DNA of 64,000 nt from [Clostridium] asparagiforme DSM 15981 (lineage in GTDB: Bacteria; Bacillota; Clostridia; Lachnospirales; Lachnospiraceae): the NCBI GenBank assembly GCA_025149125.1, contig CP102272.1:6076001-6140000 (forward strand). Reading direction: 5' to 3'. Positions 28,201-38,488 of this stretch are shown in pieces; the stretch's first letter is position 1, and every line of letters starts with the position of its first letter. The position numbers and the translations under genes were made by a program. Under the pieces are notes generated by a model. It searched no databases. It was not told the DNA's origin and saw only the letters and a program-made list of their open reading frames with translations.

Positions 28201-31200
28201 CCGTGGCGGCTCCCGTGTTGTTGATCACCGCATTGCTTACCTCGGCCTCAAAGGTCACGATCACCTTGTCGCCGTTTTTCAGGTTGTGGTGCGGCAGCGA
28301 TACCACCAGATACTCAATTCCCTCGCTGTCGTAAATCACGCTGATCTGATCCGGCCCGATCTCCGTACCGTTCAGGCGCACGATAACCGTGTCATCCACG
28401 GCGTTTACGCCGATGGGCAGCCGGTTGACAAATACCGGTCCCACCATCTCGCTGCGGATCATCTCCCCGCTGACATTTTCCAGCGTCATGGTATAGGTCA
28501 GCTTGTCGCCCACTTTGATATTGCCGGTAGCGGTATCTGCGGGTCTGGTGTTGTTCGCCACGTCCAACCGGGTGGATACGGTGGGAATATCCGGCTCCAG
28601 CACAGAGACATCGTCAAACGAGTCTCTGCCCATCGTATATTCCTGATGGGTTCCGTCGCTTAAATATTTGCTGTACTTCACCGCCGCGTTGGCGCTGTTG
28701 CGGATCCTGCCGATAACCTGAACCGCCTGGGAGTTGTACGGCTGCCGGTATAATACCGCCTCCGCAAGAATGGTTCCGGGGTTGAAATTCTGTCCCAGGG
28801 CGTAACCGCTCTGCGCCTTCATCTGCGCGTCCTCGTAAGTGACAGTAAAGCCCTTCACTCCTGATTCCGCCCTCAAATCCAGCGTCCAGCTGTCCTGGCC
28901 CTGCAAGTCAAACGTGTACTCATAGGTGTTCTGCGAGCCGTCAAAGTGCTCGGTGGTAACCGTCGCGGTGACGGCTCCCGCCTCCACGGCCTCCCCGTCC
29001 CGGACAATGAAGCTGTCGTGGGACGGCCTGGGAATCACCAGCTCCGTGAAGGAGTAGTTATCCTTTGTGTAAACATCGTAGGCCAGGTCGTTTCCATCCG
29101 GCCCCTGCATGGTAAGCCCGGTGTCGGTCAGCGCAAAGCGCTCGATGGTCCCGTTGTTTCCCTTGCCCGTTATCTCATCTCCAAGAACCGGCGTGATCTC
29201 ATAGCGCACCGTCTGGCCGTCGTTCCACCACAGGTTCTCCAGCACGCCGTCACGGCCCGCCGTGGCCTCCTGGCCGTTCACAGCCGCGACCTGTTTGTTC
29301 AGCTCCAGCGTGGGAGCGATCCGCAGGTTGGAGAATTCATACGTGTTGTTGTTTTCCTCATCCGGAACCGCGATCTCCCGGCGGGTGATCACCCGGCTGT
29401 CGTCCGGAATCAAGTTGTAGCCAGAGCCGGTTTTCGTCTCCACCAGCGTGTAATTTCCCGCTTTCAGCGGTATTTTCACCTCGGTGTAGTTCTCTCCGCC
29501 AACCTTAGCGGTCTGAACCGTCTCCTGCCCGTGGATCCTGACCACGTCGCCGTTGGCATCCAGAATCTGGAACTCGGCTTCGGGAGCCGGACCGCCGTTG
29601 GCGTCGGTCTTTCGAATGGTCACCAGCTGTGCCGGGCGGTTGTACGCCTCAAACCCGAAGGTCTGGCCCGCTGACATTCCGGCCAGCACGTAAAGTCTCC
29701 TGCCGTCCAGCTCCGCGGTTTCTTCCATTTTTACGCCGTTCAGATAAATGCCGTCCAGCGCGTAATTTTCGTAAGTTCCGCCGGTAATGTCGTACTCGTA
29801 AAGGGCGTACTGGCGGTCCGCCAGCTTAAGTCCGGTCCATTTGATGGTTCCGTCCGCATCCGGCTCCCGGGTCTCGCCCACCTTGGTCCAGACGCTTCCG
29901 GCCTGGGCCGTGTCGCGCACATACAGGTCAAATTTCACACCGGACTTCTGAATGGTTCCGGCTTCCGGCCCTCCGTACACATCCGGGTGCTTGATCAGGC
30001 TGATATCCACGCCGCTCTCATTTTGAATGGTCAGCAGACCGGCGTTTTCCGGCGTCTCATAGCTTAAGTGCTGTCCCGGCATCACGGTGACTTTCACTGG
30101 CTCCGCCTTGCGCACATAGTGTTCCGGCGCGGTAACTTCAAATATATAATAGTCCGTCCCGGAAATGCTTCTGGCCGGGATATTGGTCAGCCGGTAGATT
30201 CCCTGGCCCAAATCGGCGAAGGTGCCGATTCTGGCCGAATCTGCAGGCAGTCCGGCGCCGCCCGCCGTCTGATCGGTGGCGTACAGCGCGAAAACAGCTC
30301 CCGGTAACGGTGCGGCGCTGTCCTTGTCAACCTTGAGCAGCGTGATATCCGCCCTGGCCAGACGGTTGGTGACGGTGATTGCAACATCCGCCTTGGTTGT
30401 AAATCCGGGCAGTTCGATGTAGGTCACGCCGCCCTTTGTCACGGTATTAAGCGCTGTCCCGGCCGCGTCCTGATTGTCGGCGGCGGCGACAAAATTCCAG
30501 TCCTCAGAATTTATAACCGTCTCCGCAAGATAGTAGTGGACGCCGTCCGCGGCTTCTTTAGCGGTAAGCTGCGGGATGCCCTCGATGATTCCGGTGTGGC
30601 CGTCCTTTGACATCACTTCCACGCTCCTGCCGGTATCGGCAATCGCGCCGTCCGCCGTTCCCTTGTAAAGCCTGAAGGTGACGGTATCCGGCAGAACGTT
30701 TTTGTGATCCGTGAGACCGGCGTAATCCAGGTTCTTTGTGACGGTCAGTGACACGTCGTGGGGATTGGTCACAACCGCCTGGGGAATGGTCTCCGCTACG
30801 GTGTGGTCTGCGCCCATATCGGCGACTACCGCCATATAAATCGGCTCCCTGCCTGCGGTGTAACCCTCCGGCGCTTTGGTTTCCGTGATCCGGTACCAGC
30901 CGGGATCCAGGTTCGCCATCAGCAGCTCTCCGTCAACGTTAGTCCTTCCGGCAGCTGATTCCGTCCCCCATTTTCTTCCGGCCAGGTCCTGAAGCAAGGC
31001 TGCGTCTTCAACCAGACCGGGCTGGCGGACCACGTAGGCCTCGCCGTTGGAAACCTGAATGTCTCCCTTTTCCTTCTTAAACGGCAGGTAGCTGTATTTG
31101 AACTCTGCATCCGCAAGCTTAATCTCAGGGTCCTCCGCGTCTGTCTTGACCAGCTTCAGACTGCCCTTCTGCGGGTTATACAGCTCCACGGATACCTGGG

Positions 31201-34200
31201 ACTCATACGGGTACGCCTTGATTTTATCCCGCTTCTGAATCTGCGGCGTGCTCCCGTTCTTTGTGCGGGAGAATCCGATGATCAGCTGATTCTGATTGTA
31301 AACGCCAAAGTATTGAACCGAGGTGTTCTCCGGCTGTCCGGACTCGGTAATGGTGTAAGCGCCGGGAGCCATGTTGTTGATTCTCATAGTGGTTCCATCA
31401 GCCGAATCCCTGCTAAAGCTTCTAGTATACGTTGTGTTTCCGGCCTTAAACGTCAGCGTCAGACCCGCCAGGTCCACATGTTCCCCGCCTGCTTTTTCCG
31501 CCAGCACGCGTTTCGTGATCTCCAGATTCGGCTTCTCCGGATTGTACACGTTCACCACGTTGCGCTCTGAGGCGTTGACGGTGAATTCGCGGCGCCAGTC
31601 TTTATTGTTGTACATATTAAAGTAACGGTCTTTATTGGCCTGGCCCAGATTCGTCTGAATCAGATAGTATTTTCCTCTGGGCAGTCCGTCCTCGAACAAA
31701 TACCGGCCGTTAACCGTGCGGATCGTGGTATTGGCCATATACCGCTCGTATTTGCCCGTTGTGTAATTGTACCGATACAGTTCCAGGGTCACCTGGTTCA
31801 GGGGCGCTGCATCCAGTCCGTCCAGCCGCTCCAGCTTGGCGTCGGTGATCGTTCCTCCGGTGGCTGCGAACAGCTCCTCCGTGGGGTTGTATCCCCAAAC
31901 GTTCAGCTCCACCCGGTAGCCTTCCAGCTGGGTATTGATCAGGCGCTTGGACTCCGGATCTCCCTCGCTCCAGAAATAGCTGGTATCCACCGGCGTCTTC
32001 CCGGCAAAGGAAACCGTCAGGGTTCTGGAGCCGTCCATCATTTCCACGCGGTCTGGCGCACTGATTTCCACCAGCTCAAATTTCACTTCAAGCGTCTCAA
32101 AATCGACCCATTCCGCAATCTCCCCGTCGGTTCTGCCGCCCGCTCTCAGAGCCTCCACAATCTTGTCAAAATACAGCATCTCGGACATGGCCTGGCCGGT
32201 CTTGTCGCCGCCGTCCCACTGGTTATCGAGTCCGGTTTCCAAAGATGCGATGGTGATTCCGTCCACGCGCAGCTCGAATGTCACTCCGCCCAGAGGCGTA
32301 TATACCTTCTTGCCGTCCAGCTCCGTTTCCAACCATTTGTTCAGCTTTACATAGGCGGTGTTTATCTCGCCTTCGCCGGTACCGCTCATGTCGTAGTTAA
32401 ACGCATCCGCCGATACGATGGCGTTTTTCTCATAGGGAACCACCTTCACACTGGTTCCGTCCGGCTGCGCATAAAAACCGTTCTCATCCAGCCCAAAGCC
32501 GTCCATCTGGTCTGCGGGCACAAAGGCGATGATCTGCGGCCGGTCGCCCCAGGAATAACCGGGGCCTGCGCTCACTTCCTTCAGCCAGAAAATATTTCCC
32601 GGCCGCACGATGGTGGTGTCGAACTCGCCGTCCACCTGCTGGCCGCCCAGCCCATTCAGCTTGGTGCCCGTCTCGTAAACGTCGATCAGGGTGCCTCCGT
32701 CCAGCACGGCCTCCAATCCGTCGGACAGCGGGGTCTCATGGAACTCAAACCTTGCCCCGTTCACGTCTTTGTGCGGTTTCAGCTCTTCAGCGTAAAATGT
32801 GCGCTGGGCTCCGTCGTACTCAAATGTGACCGGCGTCCGGTTCTCTCCGTTTTCATTGTATAATATGCGGTCTGCGTACTTGTGGAGGTTGAACTGCAGC
32901 CAGGGGCGCTCGTTCAGGATTTCTCCGCTCCGGTTTACTAAAATATCCTCTGCCGCCTGGACCGGGAAGAACACATAGTTGTAATCGCCGCCCAGGAGCG
33001 CTCCGTCCGCGCCCACATCCAGCTCTTCAGGGTAAACGCCGGCGGTCTTTGTCAGAATCACTTTTCCGTCCTTTGGCTCGTAGCCCGAAACGCCCTCGCC
33101 CTCTACCACAAAATATGCCAGCTTGCTGTCCAGCCCCTTAAACATGGCCGCTGCCGCCGCCTCATCCGAGGTGTTCGCCGCTACCAGCTGTGCCTTCCCG
33201 GCTCCGCCGGTCTGATCCCATTTGTACAGAACCAGGTCCACTCCCGGCAGCTCGTTCCTGATGTCGCGGTGGTCGAACTGGGACTCCCATTTGTCGGTCC
33301 AGAACTTCCTTACCGTCAGATTGACGGCCAGGTTGTTGATGAATTCCAGGGTGTTGCCGGATGTGTCAACCGTTGTCAGCAGGTCTTTCTGGTCCAGCTG
33401 CACCGCGTACTCCCTGCCATGATCCAGGGTATAACCGTTGGGAGGCGTGATCTCCCGCAGGCGGTAAGTGATCTTGTTGCCGTTATCGTCGTAAATCGGC
33501 ACATTGTTGAACGTGACAAATCCCGTATCCTGGTCGGAAGTCTGTCTGCCGATCTCCTCATATTTGGCTCCATCCAGTTTTTCCAGCGCAATCACGGCTC
33601 CGCCCAAAGGTTCGCCGGTATTTCCGCTCTTCTTAACCGCGCGGATTGTGCCTACGTTCCGGTAGTTGATGACCTCCATACTGCCGACCGCAACCTCTTT
33701 CCCGGACTCCTTTACCTGGATCGGCCCGTAATAAAGATTCTGCCGGTCGCTGTCCATAAAATATTTCAGGTCGGAATCCGTCCTGTGGTCGCCGGGTTCC
33801 AGATAAGTGGCGGGATCAATGTGACCGGCCGGGACAGACTTTTCCTTCACATAGTAAGTTCCCGCTTTAAACCAGTAGTTTCCATCATCGGATTTGATGG
33901 TCCGTCCGGTTGACTGAAACTGGCCGCCTTCCTCCGTAAACACCTCAAATTCAACGTCCGTCAGCCTGGAATCCTTGGTCAGCAGATCATTTAAGTCGAT
34001 GGTTCTGGACTGTTTCACCACCTGCAGCCTTGACAGCCTCCGGTTCACAAAGGTGGTGAGATTCCCTCCCTTTGCCTCCTGAACGCCGCTGCCCATGGAT
34101 ACCTCCTGGCGTTTTGTCAGGTCGATGATCTGGTAGAATCCCTTTTCATCGGACTGATTTTCCTGGCCCTCGTACCCCTCGTAGCTGTCCGGGTGTTTTG

Positions 34201-37200
34201 TCTCGTAAACCTTATACTGATATCCCAGATCCAGGAATACCGGCTTGCCATCGTTGCGGAGCGTCACCGGCTTGCCCGCGGACTCGCTTCCATCCTCGTT
34301 CAACCGGTAAACCGCAAACTCAAACTGGGTTTGCGGATCGCCGTCCGTCCAGATTACCGTTTCTTTGGCGCTCCCATCCTGCTTCTCAACCCAGACCGGG
34401 AGCTTCTGAACCACGTTGTAAGCATAAGCCCTGGCCGTGGAATCCGCTGTCAGCTCAAACGGTCCCGCCAGCAAAGCCGAGTCGTAAGACACGCCGGCGA
34501 TGACTGCGCCGGGCACCGCCTGCAGCAGGTTCTCAGAGCCGCCGGCGTACTCAGAATCGTATACCTCCAGCCTGGTTTCAGGCTGGGGAACCTCATACCA
34601 GTAGTATTCAATCTTGCTGCCGTTGTCGTTCCAGATGTCCAGGTTGGCAAACGCAATGTTTCCCTCCCCGTTCGTCTGTCCTCTCCCCACCGGTTCGTAG
34701 CTGTGCTCCCCGGTTTTGCGCAGCAGCTGGAATTCCGCAGCGCCTGCGCCTGCCCTGGAAAACGTAATCTGCGACTTCATATCGTCAGCGGATGCCCCGT
34801 ATCCGGCGTTGTACTTGGTCAGCGCGATACCGCTTCTAGGAATATTGGTAATATTAATTGTCTGCACGGGAGCCGGTTTGCCCTGCTCTCTCGCCTCTTC
34901 CAGGCTGAACTCCCGGGAAATTACCCGGCGTTCGTCCTGATGGAAGGTCTGGTAGTAGGCTCCGTCCCCGATATTATAAGTTTTGGAGGTGTACGCATCC
35001 GGCACGCTCTCCACCACGCGGTACACAGTGGCTCCTGCGCCGTCCGTTTTCCCATTCATATAAACCGGGAGATCCAGATTGATTTCCCCGCTGCCGTCCA
35101 GTGAAAGGGGGCTTCCATATTTCAGCCAGTTTTCTCCATCCCGGTACTCAACCTGGAAGCGGTCGGCATATTCGTTCGCAGCCTGGCCGGTCAGCCGCAC
35201 CCTGGTGTTCTGATCCGGTCCGGGCGTGGCCAGCCACTTGACCACCCTGGCCGCGGACTGGTTGGGAAGGTTGTAGAGAACCTCCTGGTCCGCTCCGCCC
35301 TTACGGGGACGGGCGATCTTTCCGGCCTCCACTTTCACGTCGTATACGGTGGAATCCAGAATGTAGCCGTCGGCTGTGCTCACTTCCTTTAGCGTGTAAG
35401 TTCCTGCATCCAGCGGGAAAAAGCTCACGATTCCGTCTTTGCCGGACGTAGCTGTTCCCAGACTCTCCCCCTGCCCGTCGAACAGCTCGAAGGTTACGCC
35501 GCCAAGGGGATCGGCTTTGTCGGATAGTCCATGGTTGCGGTACTCGTACCCAAGCTTGGCGAACTGAAGCCCGCCGCTCCGGACCGCGTTTTCAAATGTC
35601 ACGGTTTTCTCCTCATCCAGCTTCACCGTAACCTCAAAATATGCCTGCCCCTGGCCGTCAAGCTCCATATTCGAACCGGGCTGGGTTTTCTCCGGCAGCT
35701 CCGTCTCCGTGATCCGGTAGGTGCCCGGTTCCACATAAAAGGTCAGACTCCCGTCGGTTCCCTGCTCCGGGACCTCCCCGTCAAGGCTGTCCCGCACGGG
35801 ATTGATCGCGATGTTCTTCAGATCTTTGTAAACTCCGCCTTCCAGTATCTTGGGGGAATACACCTGGAATACGCCTTCCTCATCCTGTTTCTCAAGGGTA
35901 AATCCGGCGTACCCCTCGTAGTAACCGCCGTACGTTCCGTCAAAGGGCACTTCCCGGGTGGTCAGCTCTCCGGTCTCATTGAGATCGGGGATCAGCAGAT
36001 TCTTTTTCAGCCGGATGGTGCTGCTTCCCTCCACGAACTGGTAATAGCCCCTGGCGTCATCCCAAATCTGAGGTCTGCTCCCGCTTCCGTTGACATTTGA
36101 CAGGGTGTAATCGATTGTAACGTTATTTTTCACCTGATAGGTGGCTCCGTCCTCAACCTGGGGATCCCAGAAATCCAGTTTGAAGTTTTCCCGGGCGTAA
36201 TAAGCCGTCACCTTATACCGGGTAAGCGCCGGGGCGCTCTCATCGGTTTCATATAAGCCCGTATCCTCGCCCGGATGTCCGGCGGCCGCATACTGCTTTG
36301 TAGTGATCACCGCGCTGTTTAGAACCGGTTCCTCCGCAACCAGGGGAGAGCCGTTGTTTACGCCCTCGGGCACAAGCTCAACCTTTAACGGCGTGATATC
36401 CGTGGGATTTTCCTCTTTATCGTAAAGCGTCAGCGTATCCGTCAGCTGGTAGGACTCAAAGGGAACGCGGCCCGGCCTGAAATAGTTGGCATCACCCACT
36501 GCGGGCGCATCGGCCTGGTCCAGACCCACGGTGATCTCAAATTCAAATTTAACTGCATCCTGCCCGTTCAGGGTCACCTGCTCCCCGACTCCGTTTAAGC
36601 TGGTAATCTCTTTATTGACGGCCCAGACATCCGGTGAAGTAAGCTCCCACCGGTACATTTCCTCGTTCAGCTCCTCGTCCAGGGACTCCCTCTGCCCGTA
36701 ATCGCAGAAGGCGTATTCTACCGCCGAAGAGGCGTCCGTGGGATCCACGGCGGTGACAAAGCCGCTGTACGCCGCAGACCAGATATTGCTCATCTCATAG
36801 GCCGTGCCGATTGCCGATCTGCCGTTTCCGGCAAAATAGGCTTTTAACACCATCTTGCCGGAGGCGCTTTCATCTGAAACCGGAATGTTATATATGGCGC
36901 TTTCTCCCGCTTCCTGGCGGTAGACTGCCTGCTGGGGCAGCACCAGCTCCCTGGGTACGGTCAGGATAATGGTTCCGCCCTTCACCTCATTGGGCGTGTA
37001 AAGGCTGACCGTGCCTCCGTTGTACGAATAGGGCGGCACCGCGTTCATCGCATAGTTGACGGTAAGGTGGAACTCCTCGCCGGCCATGATCTCCCCGGTT
37101 TTGTCGGGGGACACGGCGATGCTTCCCACCACCACCTGATTGTCCTCAGCGCTGTCGGGATCGCCCAGGGCCTCGGTCACCGCCTCAAAGAAGGGCGTGC

Positions 37201-38356
37201 TGGGCACCAGCGTAAGCCGCGTGCTCTTAATCATCCCGGCTCCCACTCTGCTGACGATTCCGCCTTCCTCCTGAAGGCTTTCCATGACCTCCTCCGTGGC
37301 ATCCTCGTCAAAGGACAGGCTTACCAGGCCCGCGCCCTCGTCTTCCTCATCATCGTCGGAGCTTGTAACCACATATCTCTCACGGATGGATCTGGAAAGC
37401 TCCTGCGGCTCATCGGTCTCAGGTTCCTTCTCAGTCTCTTTTTCCGTGGGTTCAGCTGCGGGAGCCTCGGTCTCCGGCTCTCCTTCCGCTTCGGTCTCCG
37501 GCTGCGCTTCCGTCTCAGGCTGCGCCTGGGTCTCCTGGGATTCCTGGCTTCCAGCCTCTTGGGAGGGCGTCTCCGCCTCGCCGTTCTCCGCGGGTTCCTG
37601 CCGGTCCGCTCCCCCTGCCGGAGCCTCCCCTTCAGTACCCTCGGTGGAATTCTGTTTGTTCTCTTCCTGCGTGGAATCCTGCGCAGTATTCTCCGGCGAC
37701 ACCGCGTCCCCTGTCTGGCCGTTCTCCGGCGGGGCCACAGGCGCCACGGTCTCCTCCTCCGCGGATGCGTTGGAATCCGTGGCCTTAACTGCATTGGAAT
37801 CCGTGGCGATGGTAAAGTCCTCATTGTCGCCCACCACCTTGAACTCTGAGCTGGTGGCTTCCTCAATCACCATGGTGTCGCTGTCCAGCACCACCTTGTA
37901 CTCCACCGGCTTATCCCCGGCGTTGACGGTGTAGATTTCCAGGAAATCGATCAGGCACTCGTCCTCGTCCACCTCGGCGTCCTCATCATAAAAATCGATA
38001 TCCAGGCCGTCCTTTTCCGCATAGATCAGGCACAGGCTGGAGCCGTTTCTCTGCTTCTTGATCAGAATCTTCCCCTCGGTCAGAGACAGAATCTCATCGA
38101 GAACGTTCTGCTTTTTAGTCTCGCCCTTAAAGGGGATATCCTTCAGTTCCAGCTCGGGACGCCTCTCCGGGTCCCGGTCCAGAATCCGCTCAATCTCCTT
38201 TTCCGTAATTTTGATCACCCGCTGTCCGGTGGTCTCCTTTGTCTGGGACTGGGCCGCGTAGCCTACCTGGGATAAATTCCCGGAAACCATCGCAACCACC
38301 AGAAACCAGGCTAACAGCCTCATTTTCCAACTGATTCGCTTTCTCACGCCCTTCAC
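25253..38356 (-). CDS. Giant LPXTG-anchored SpaA/Cna-B repeat surface protein
   Basis: This is a 4367-residue cell-wall-anchored protein. A signal peptide (about residues 1-35, WFLVVAMVSGNLSQVGYAA) is followed by a Glu/Pro/Thr-rich stalk (about 220-320). A long array of prealbumin-like SpaA/Cna-B modules follows, each ending in an E-box such as YTLKEVSTADGY, YRITETKAPEGY or YTLVEKTAPSGY, where the Glu catalyses intramolecular isopeptide bonds. Around 3280 there is a DUF11-type segment (IKVGDKLTYTMTLENVSG) and near 3690 an SdrD_B-like segment (GGRIWIDANGNGLQDD). The C-terminus is a sorting signal: LPKTGE at 4331, a hydrophobic helix and KKRRPDR. The start is GTG with GGAGG upstream. No sortase or pilin partner is in the window. 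Likely role: adhesion. Confidence 0.92.
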   Translation of the reverse strand: MKGVRKRISWKMRLLAWFLVVAMVSGNLSQVGYAAQSQTKETTGQRVIKITEKEIERILDRDPERRPELELKDIPFKGETKKQNVLDEILSLTEGKILIKKQRNGSSLCLIYAEKDGLDIDFYDEDAEVDEDECLIDFLEIYTVNAGDKPVEYKVVLDSDTMVIEEATSSEFKVVGDNEDFTIATDSNAVKATDSNASAEEETVAPVAPPENGQTGDAVSPENTAQDSTQEENKQNSTEGTEGEAPAGGADRQEPAENGEAETPSQEAGSQESQETQAQPETEAQPETEAEGEPETEAPAAEPTEKETEKEPETDEPQELSRSIRERYVVTSSDDDEEDEGAGLVSLSFDEDATEEVMESLQEEGGIVSRVGAGMIKSTRLTLVPSTPFFEAVTEALGDPDSAEDNQVVVGSIAVSPDKTGEIMAGEEFHLTVNYAMNAVPPYSYNGGTVSLYTPNEVKGGTIILTVPRELVLPQQAVYRQEAGESAIYNIPVSDESASGKMVLKAYFAGNGRSAIGTAYEMSNIWSAAYSGFVTAVDPTDASSAVEYAFCDYGQRESLDEELNEEMYRWELTSPDVWAVNKEITSLNGVGEQVTLNGQDAVKFEFEITVGLDQADAPAVGDANYFRPGRVPFESYQLTDTLTLYDKEENPTDITPLKVELVPEGVNNGSPLVAEEPVLNSAVITTKQYAAAGHPGEDTGLYETDESAPALTRYKVTAYYARENFKLDFWDPQVEDGATYQVKNNVTIDYTLSNVNGSGSRPQIWDDARGYYQFVEGSSTIRLKKNLLIPDLNETGELTTREVPFDGTYGGYYEGYAGFTLEKQDEEGVFQVYSPKILEGGVYKDLKNIAINPVRDSLDGEVPEQGTDGSLTFYVEPGTYRITETELPEKTQPGSNMELDGQGQAYFEVTVKLDEEKTVTFENAVRSGGLQFAKLGYEYRNHGLSDKADPLGGVTFELFDGQGESLGTATSGKDGIVSFFPLDAGTYTLKEVSTADGYILDSTVYDVKVEAGKIARPRKGGADQEVLYNLPNQSAARVVKWLATPGPDQNTRVRLTGQAANEYADRFQVEYRDGENWLKYGSPLSLDGSGEINLDLPVYMNGKTDGAGATVYRVVESVPDAYTSKTYNIGDGAYYQTFHQDERRVISREFSLEEAREQGKPAPVQTINITNIPRSGIALTKYNAGYGASADDMKSQITFSRAGAGAAEFQLLRKTGEHSYEPVGRGQTNGEGNIAFANLDIWNDNGSKIEYYWYEVPQPETRLEVYDSEYAGGSENLLQAVPGAVIAGVSYDSALLAGPFELTADSTARAYAYNVVQKLPVWVEKQDGSAKETVIWTDGDPQTQFEFAVYRLNEDGSESAGKPVTLRNDGKPVFLDLGYQYKVYETKHPDSYEGYEGQENQSDEKGFYQIIDLTKRQEVSMGSGVQEAKGGNLTTFVNRRLSRLQVVKQSRTIDLNDLLTKDSRLTDVEFEVFTEEGGQFQSTGRTIKSDDGNYWFKAGTYYVKEKSVPAGHIDPATYLEPGDHRTDSDLKYFMDSDRQNLYYGPIQVKESGKEVAVGSMEVINYRNVGTIRAVKKSGNTGEPLGGAVIALEKLDGAKYEEIGRQTSDQDTGFVTFNNVPIYDDNGNKITYRLREITPPNGYTLDHGREYAVQLDQKDLLTTVDTSGNTLEFINNLAVNLTVRKFWTDKWESQFDHRDIRNELPGVDLVLYKWDQTGGAGKAQLVAANTSDEAAAAAMFKGLDSKLAYFVVEGEGVSGYEPKDGKVILTKTAGVYPEELDVGADGALLGGDYNYVFFPVQAAEDILVNRSGEILNERPWLQFNLHKYADRILYNENGENRTPVTFEYDGAQRTFYAEELKPHKDVNGARFEFHETPLSDGLEAVLDGGTLIDVYETGTKLNGLGGQQVDGEFDTTIVRPGNIFWLKEVSAGPGYSWGDRPQIIAFVPADQMDGFGLDENGFYAQPDGTSVKVVPYEKNAIVSADAFNYDMSGTGEGEINTAYVKLNKWLETELDGKKVYTPLGGVTFELRVDGITIASLETGLDNQWDGGDKTGQAMSEMLYFDKIVEALRAGGRTDGEIAEWVDFETLEVKFELVEISAPDRVEMMDGSRTLTVSFAGKTPVDTSYFWSEGDPESKRLINTQLEGYRVELNVWGYNPTEELFAATGGTITDAKLERLDGLDAAPLNQVTLELYRYNYTTGKYERYMANTTIRTVNGRYLFEDGLPRGKYYLIQTNLGQANKDRYFNMYNNKDWRREFTVNASERNVVNVYNPEKPNLEITKRVLAEKAGGEHVDLAGLTLTFKAGNTTYTRSFSRDSADGTTMRINNMAPGAYTITESGQPENTSVQYFGVYNQNQLIIGFSRTKNGSTPQIQKRDKIKAYPYESQVSVELYNPQKGSLKLVKTDAEDPEIKLADAEFKYSYLPFKKEKGDIQVSNGEAYVVRQPGLVEDAALLQDLAGRKWGTESAAGRTNVDGELLMANLDPGWYRITETKAPEGYTAGREPIYMAVVADMGADHTVAETIPQAVVTNPHDVSLTVTKNLDYAGLTDHKNVLPDTVTFRLYKGTADGAIADTGRSVEVMSKDGHTGIIEGIPQLTAKEAADGVHYYLAETVINSEDWNFVAAADNQDAAGTALNTVTKGGVTYIELPGFTTKADVAITVTNRLARADITLLKVDKDSAAPLPGAVFALYATDQTAGGAGLPADSARIGTFADLGQGIYRLTNIPARSISGTDYYIFEVTAPEHYVRKAEPVKVTVMPGQHLSYETPENAGLLTIQNESGVDISLIKHPDVYGGPEAGTIQKSGVKFDLYVRDTAQAGSVWTKVGETREPDADGTIKWTGLKLADRQYALYEYDITGGTYENYALDGIYLNGVKMEETAELDGRRLYVLAGMSAGQTFGFEAYNRPAQLVTIRKTDANGGPAPEAEFQILDANGDVVRIHGQETVQTAKVGGENYTEVKIPLKAGNYTLVETKTGSGYNLIPDDSRVITRREIAVPDEENNNTYEFSNLRIAPTLELNKQVAAVNGQEATAGRDGVLENLWWNDGQTVRYEITPVLGDEITGKGNNGTIERFALTDTGLTMQGPDGNDLAYDVYTKDNYSFTELVIPRPSHDSFIVRDGEAVEAGAVTATVTTEHFDGSQNTYEYTFDLQGQDSWTLDLRAESGVKGFTVTYEDAQMKAQSGYALGQNFNPGTILAEAVLYRQPYNSQAVQVIGRIRNSANAAVKYSKYLSDGTHQEYTMGRDSFDDVSVLEPDIPTVSTRLDVANNTRPADTATGNIKVGDKLTYTMTLENVSGEMIRSEMVGPVFVNRLPIGVNAVDDTVIVRLNGTEIGPDQISVIYDSEGIEYLVVSLPHHNLKNGDKVIVTFEAEVSNAVINNTGAATDSMYVTSRLTKDIFASNPGGATFKWQEETVGTNWPNEYPDINDIAKDTLGLWNKANGYTYNYRQNTFNTNSDITLLKEGRGNLDSAFVSEPVSAKVTPDENGSIVYHLIAKNTSAEADKTVITKLRLADSLPRPSEMEDFKGTSRSSQWRFNVDGGTAFTVYKVDAAGIKTVIAPENYRIYYFTGDGETAMDQSVLKKYENPEDHGWVLQDNWTGTNPVAVMADINLPEGQYLKTGESAVLEFKADVQEINSAQELESIAYTYAVNRFSMSYYHMSDENPEELAFQDVTSNMVQAVLTPARVGVGGRIWIDANGNGLQDDDQYGTSVSDLQKLVENQYFRIRLNTSGEEKNTVSVASVSQAIPAVPNETAKPTGVLDRTGRFLFSGLLPAQPHDEEKLYAAMDDDGAFNAIRSELQPGALKGLNPQTNRLTIITGGDRSADIIPGMYLKKTATTVNGKGISNAEGGMSRKPSELKAGIYPSETQDNNFVTNGTADSYVSEQFFLWGDTENWDQTKDFGLIPYRDLTITKYGEGDPKETLEGAEFALYGPFDSEEEARAFDTGKADEGSGRFVGRGATGADGTLKFEGLYYYLYYVIVEESTPDDYMTYGAVASSNIRPMSADRADASWYIPWGVTEASVTNKYGDGTLKVTKADSETGAALAGARFELTASRTNVEGAWENYLTKVAGSEPDGLTGVQAVTVDGTTLRFTIAGSTENGATDGTAVLTELPYGTYTLTETKAPDGYILGSAPEARVFTISRADRTISYTTDQLALENDAMGPIANTPHETTVVKVSKSNTETKLAGAEFILKSQKGYVLLKDGSFDGYVQEEEKASRFTTDENGAFVIKRLPAGTYTLVEKTAPSGYQINSDIPSFTTDGTKHSLIQVEDQKITHSGGNGGGGGGGGSTGKRSVTVINDENVPLANLPQPPVNETIILDDDVPLAGLPKTGEIVNAAAGLAALISTALMGVYLALQKKRRPDR

Positions 38357-38412
38357 GAATTGCGCCTCCTTATATTCTTCATAATCTATAGCAGGGTAAT
38401 ATTTCCTAATAT

Positions 38413-38440
38413 ACCATTATAGTATAGCAGCCGGTGGTTA
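38413..38440 (-). promoter_or_regulatory. Putative promoter of the giant surface-protein gene
   Basis: On the minus strand TTGTAA and TATAAT are separated by 16 bp, about 60 bp upstream of the GTG start. The coordinates are approximate. GTAACCGC and GTAACCAC form a short direct repeat overlapping the -35. Confidence 0.55.
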
Positions 38441-38488
38441 CAATGCGGTTACTTTTTGAGCTTTTTCCAAATATAACGTACACAGCAA

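Noticed and set aside
27023..28663. 546-codon frame opposite the giant surface-protein gene, plus several other long antisense frames there
   Set aside because: These are shadows produced by the codon pattern of the real gene; their translations have no family likeness and no ribosome sites.
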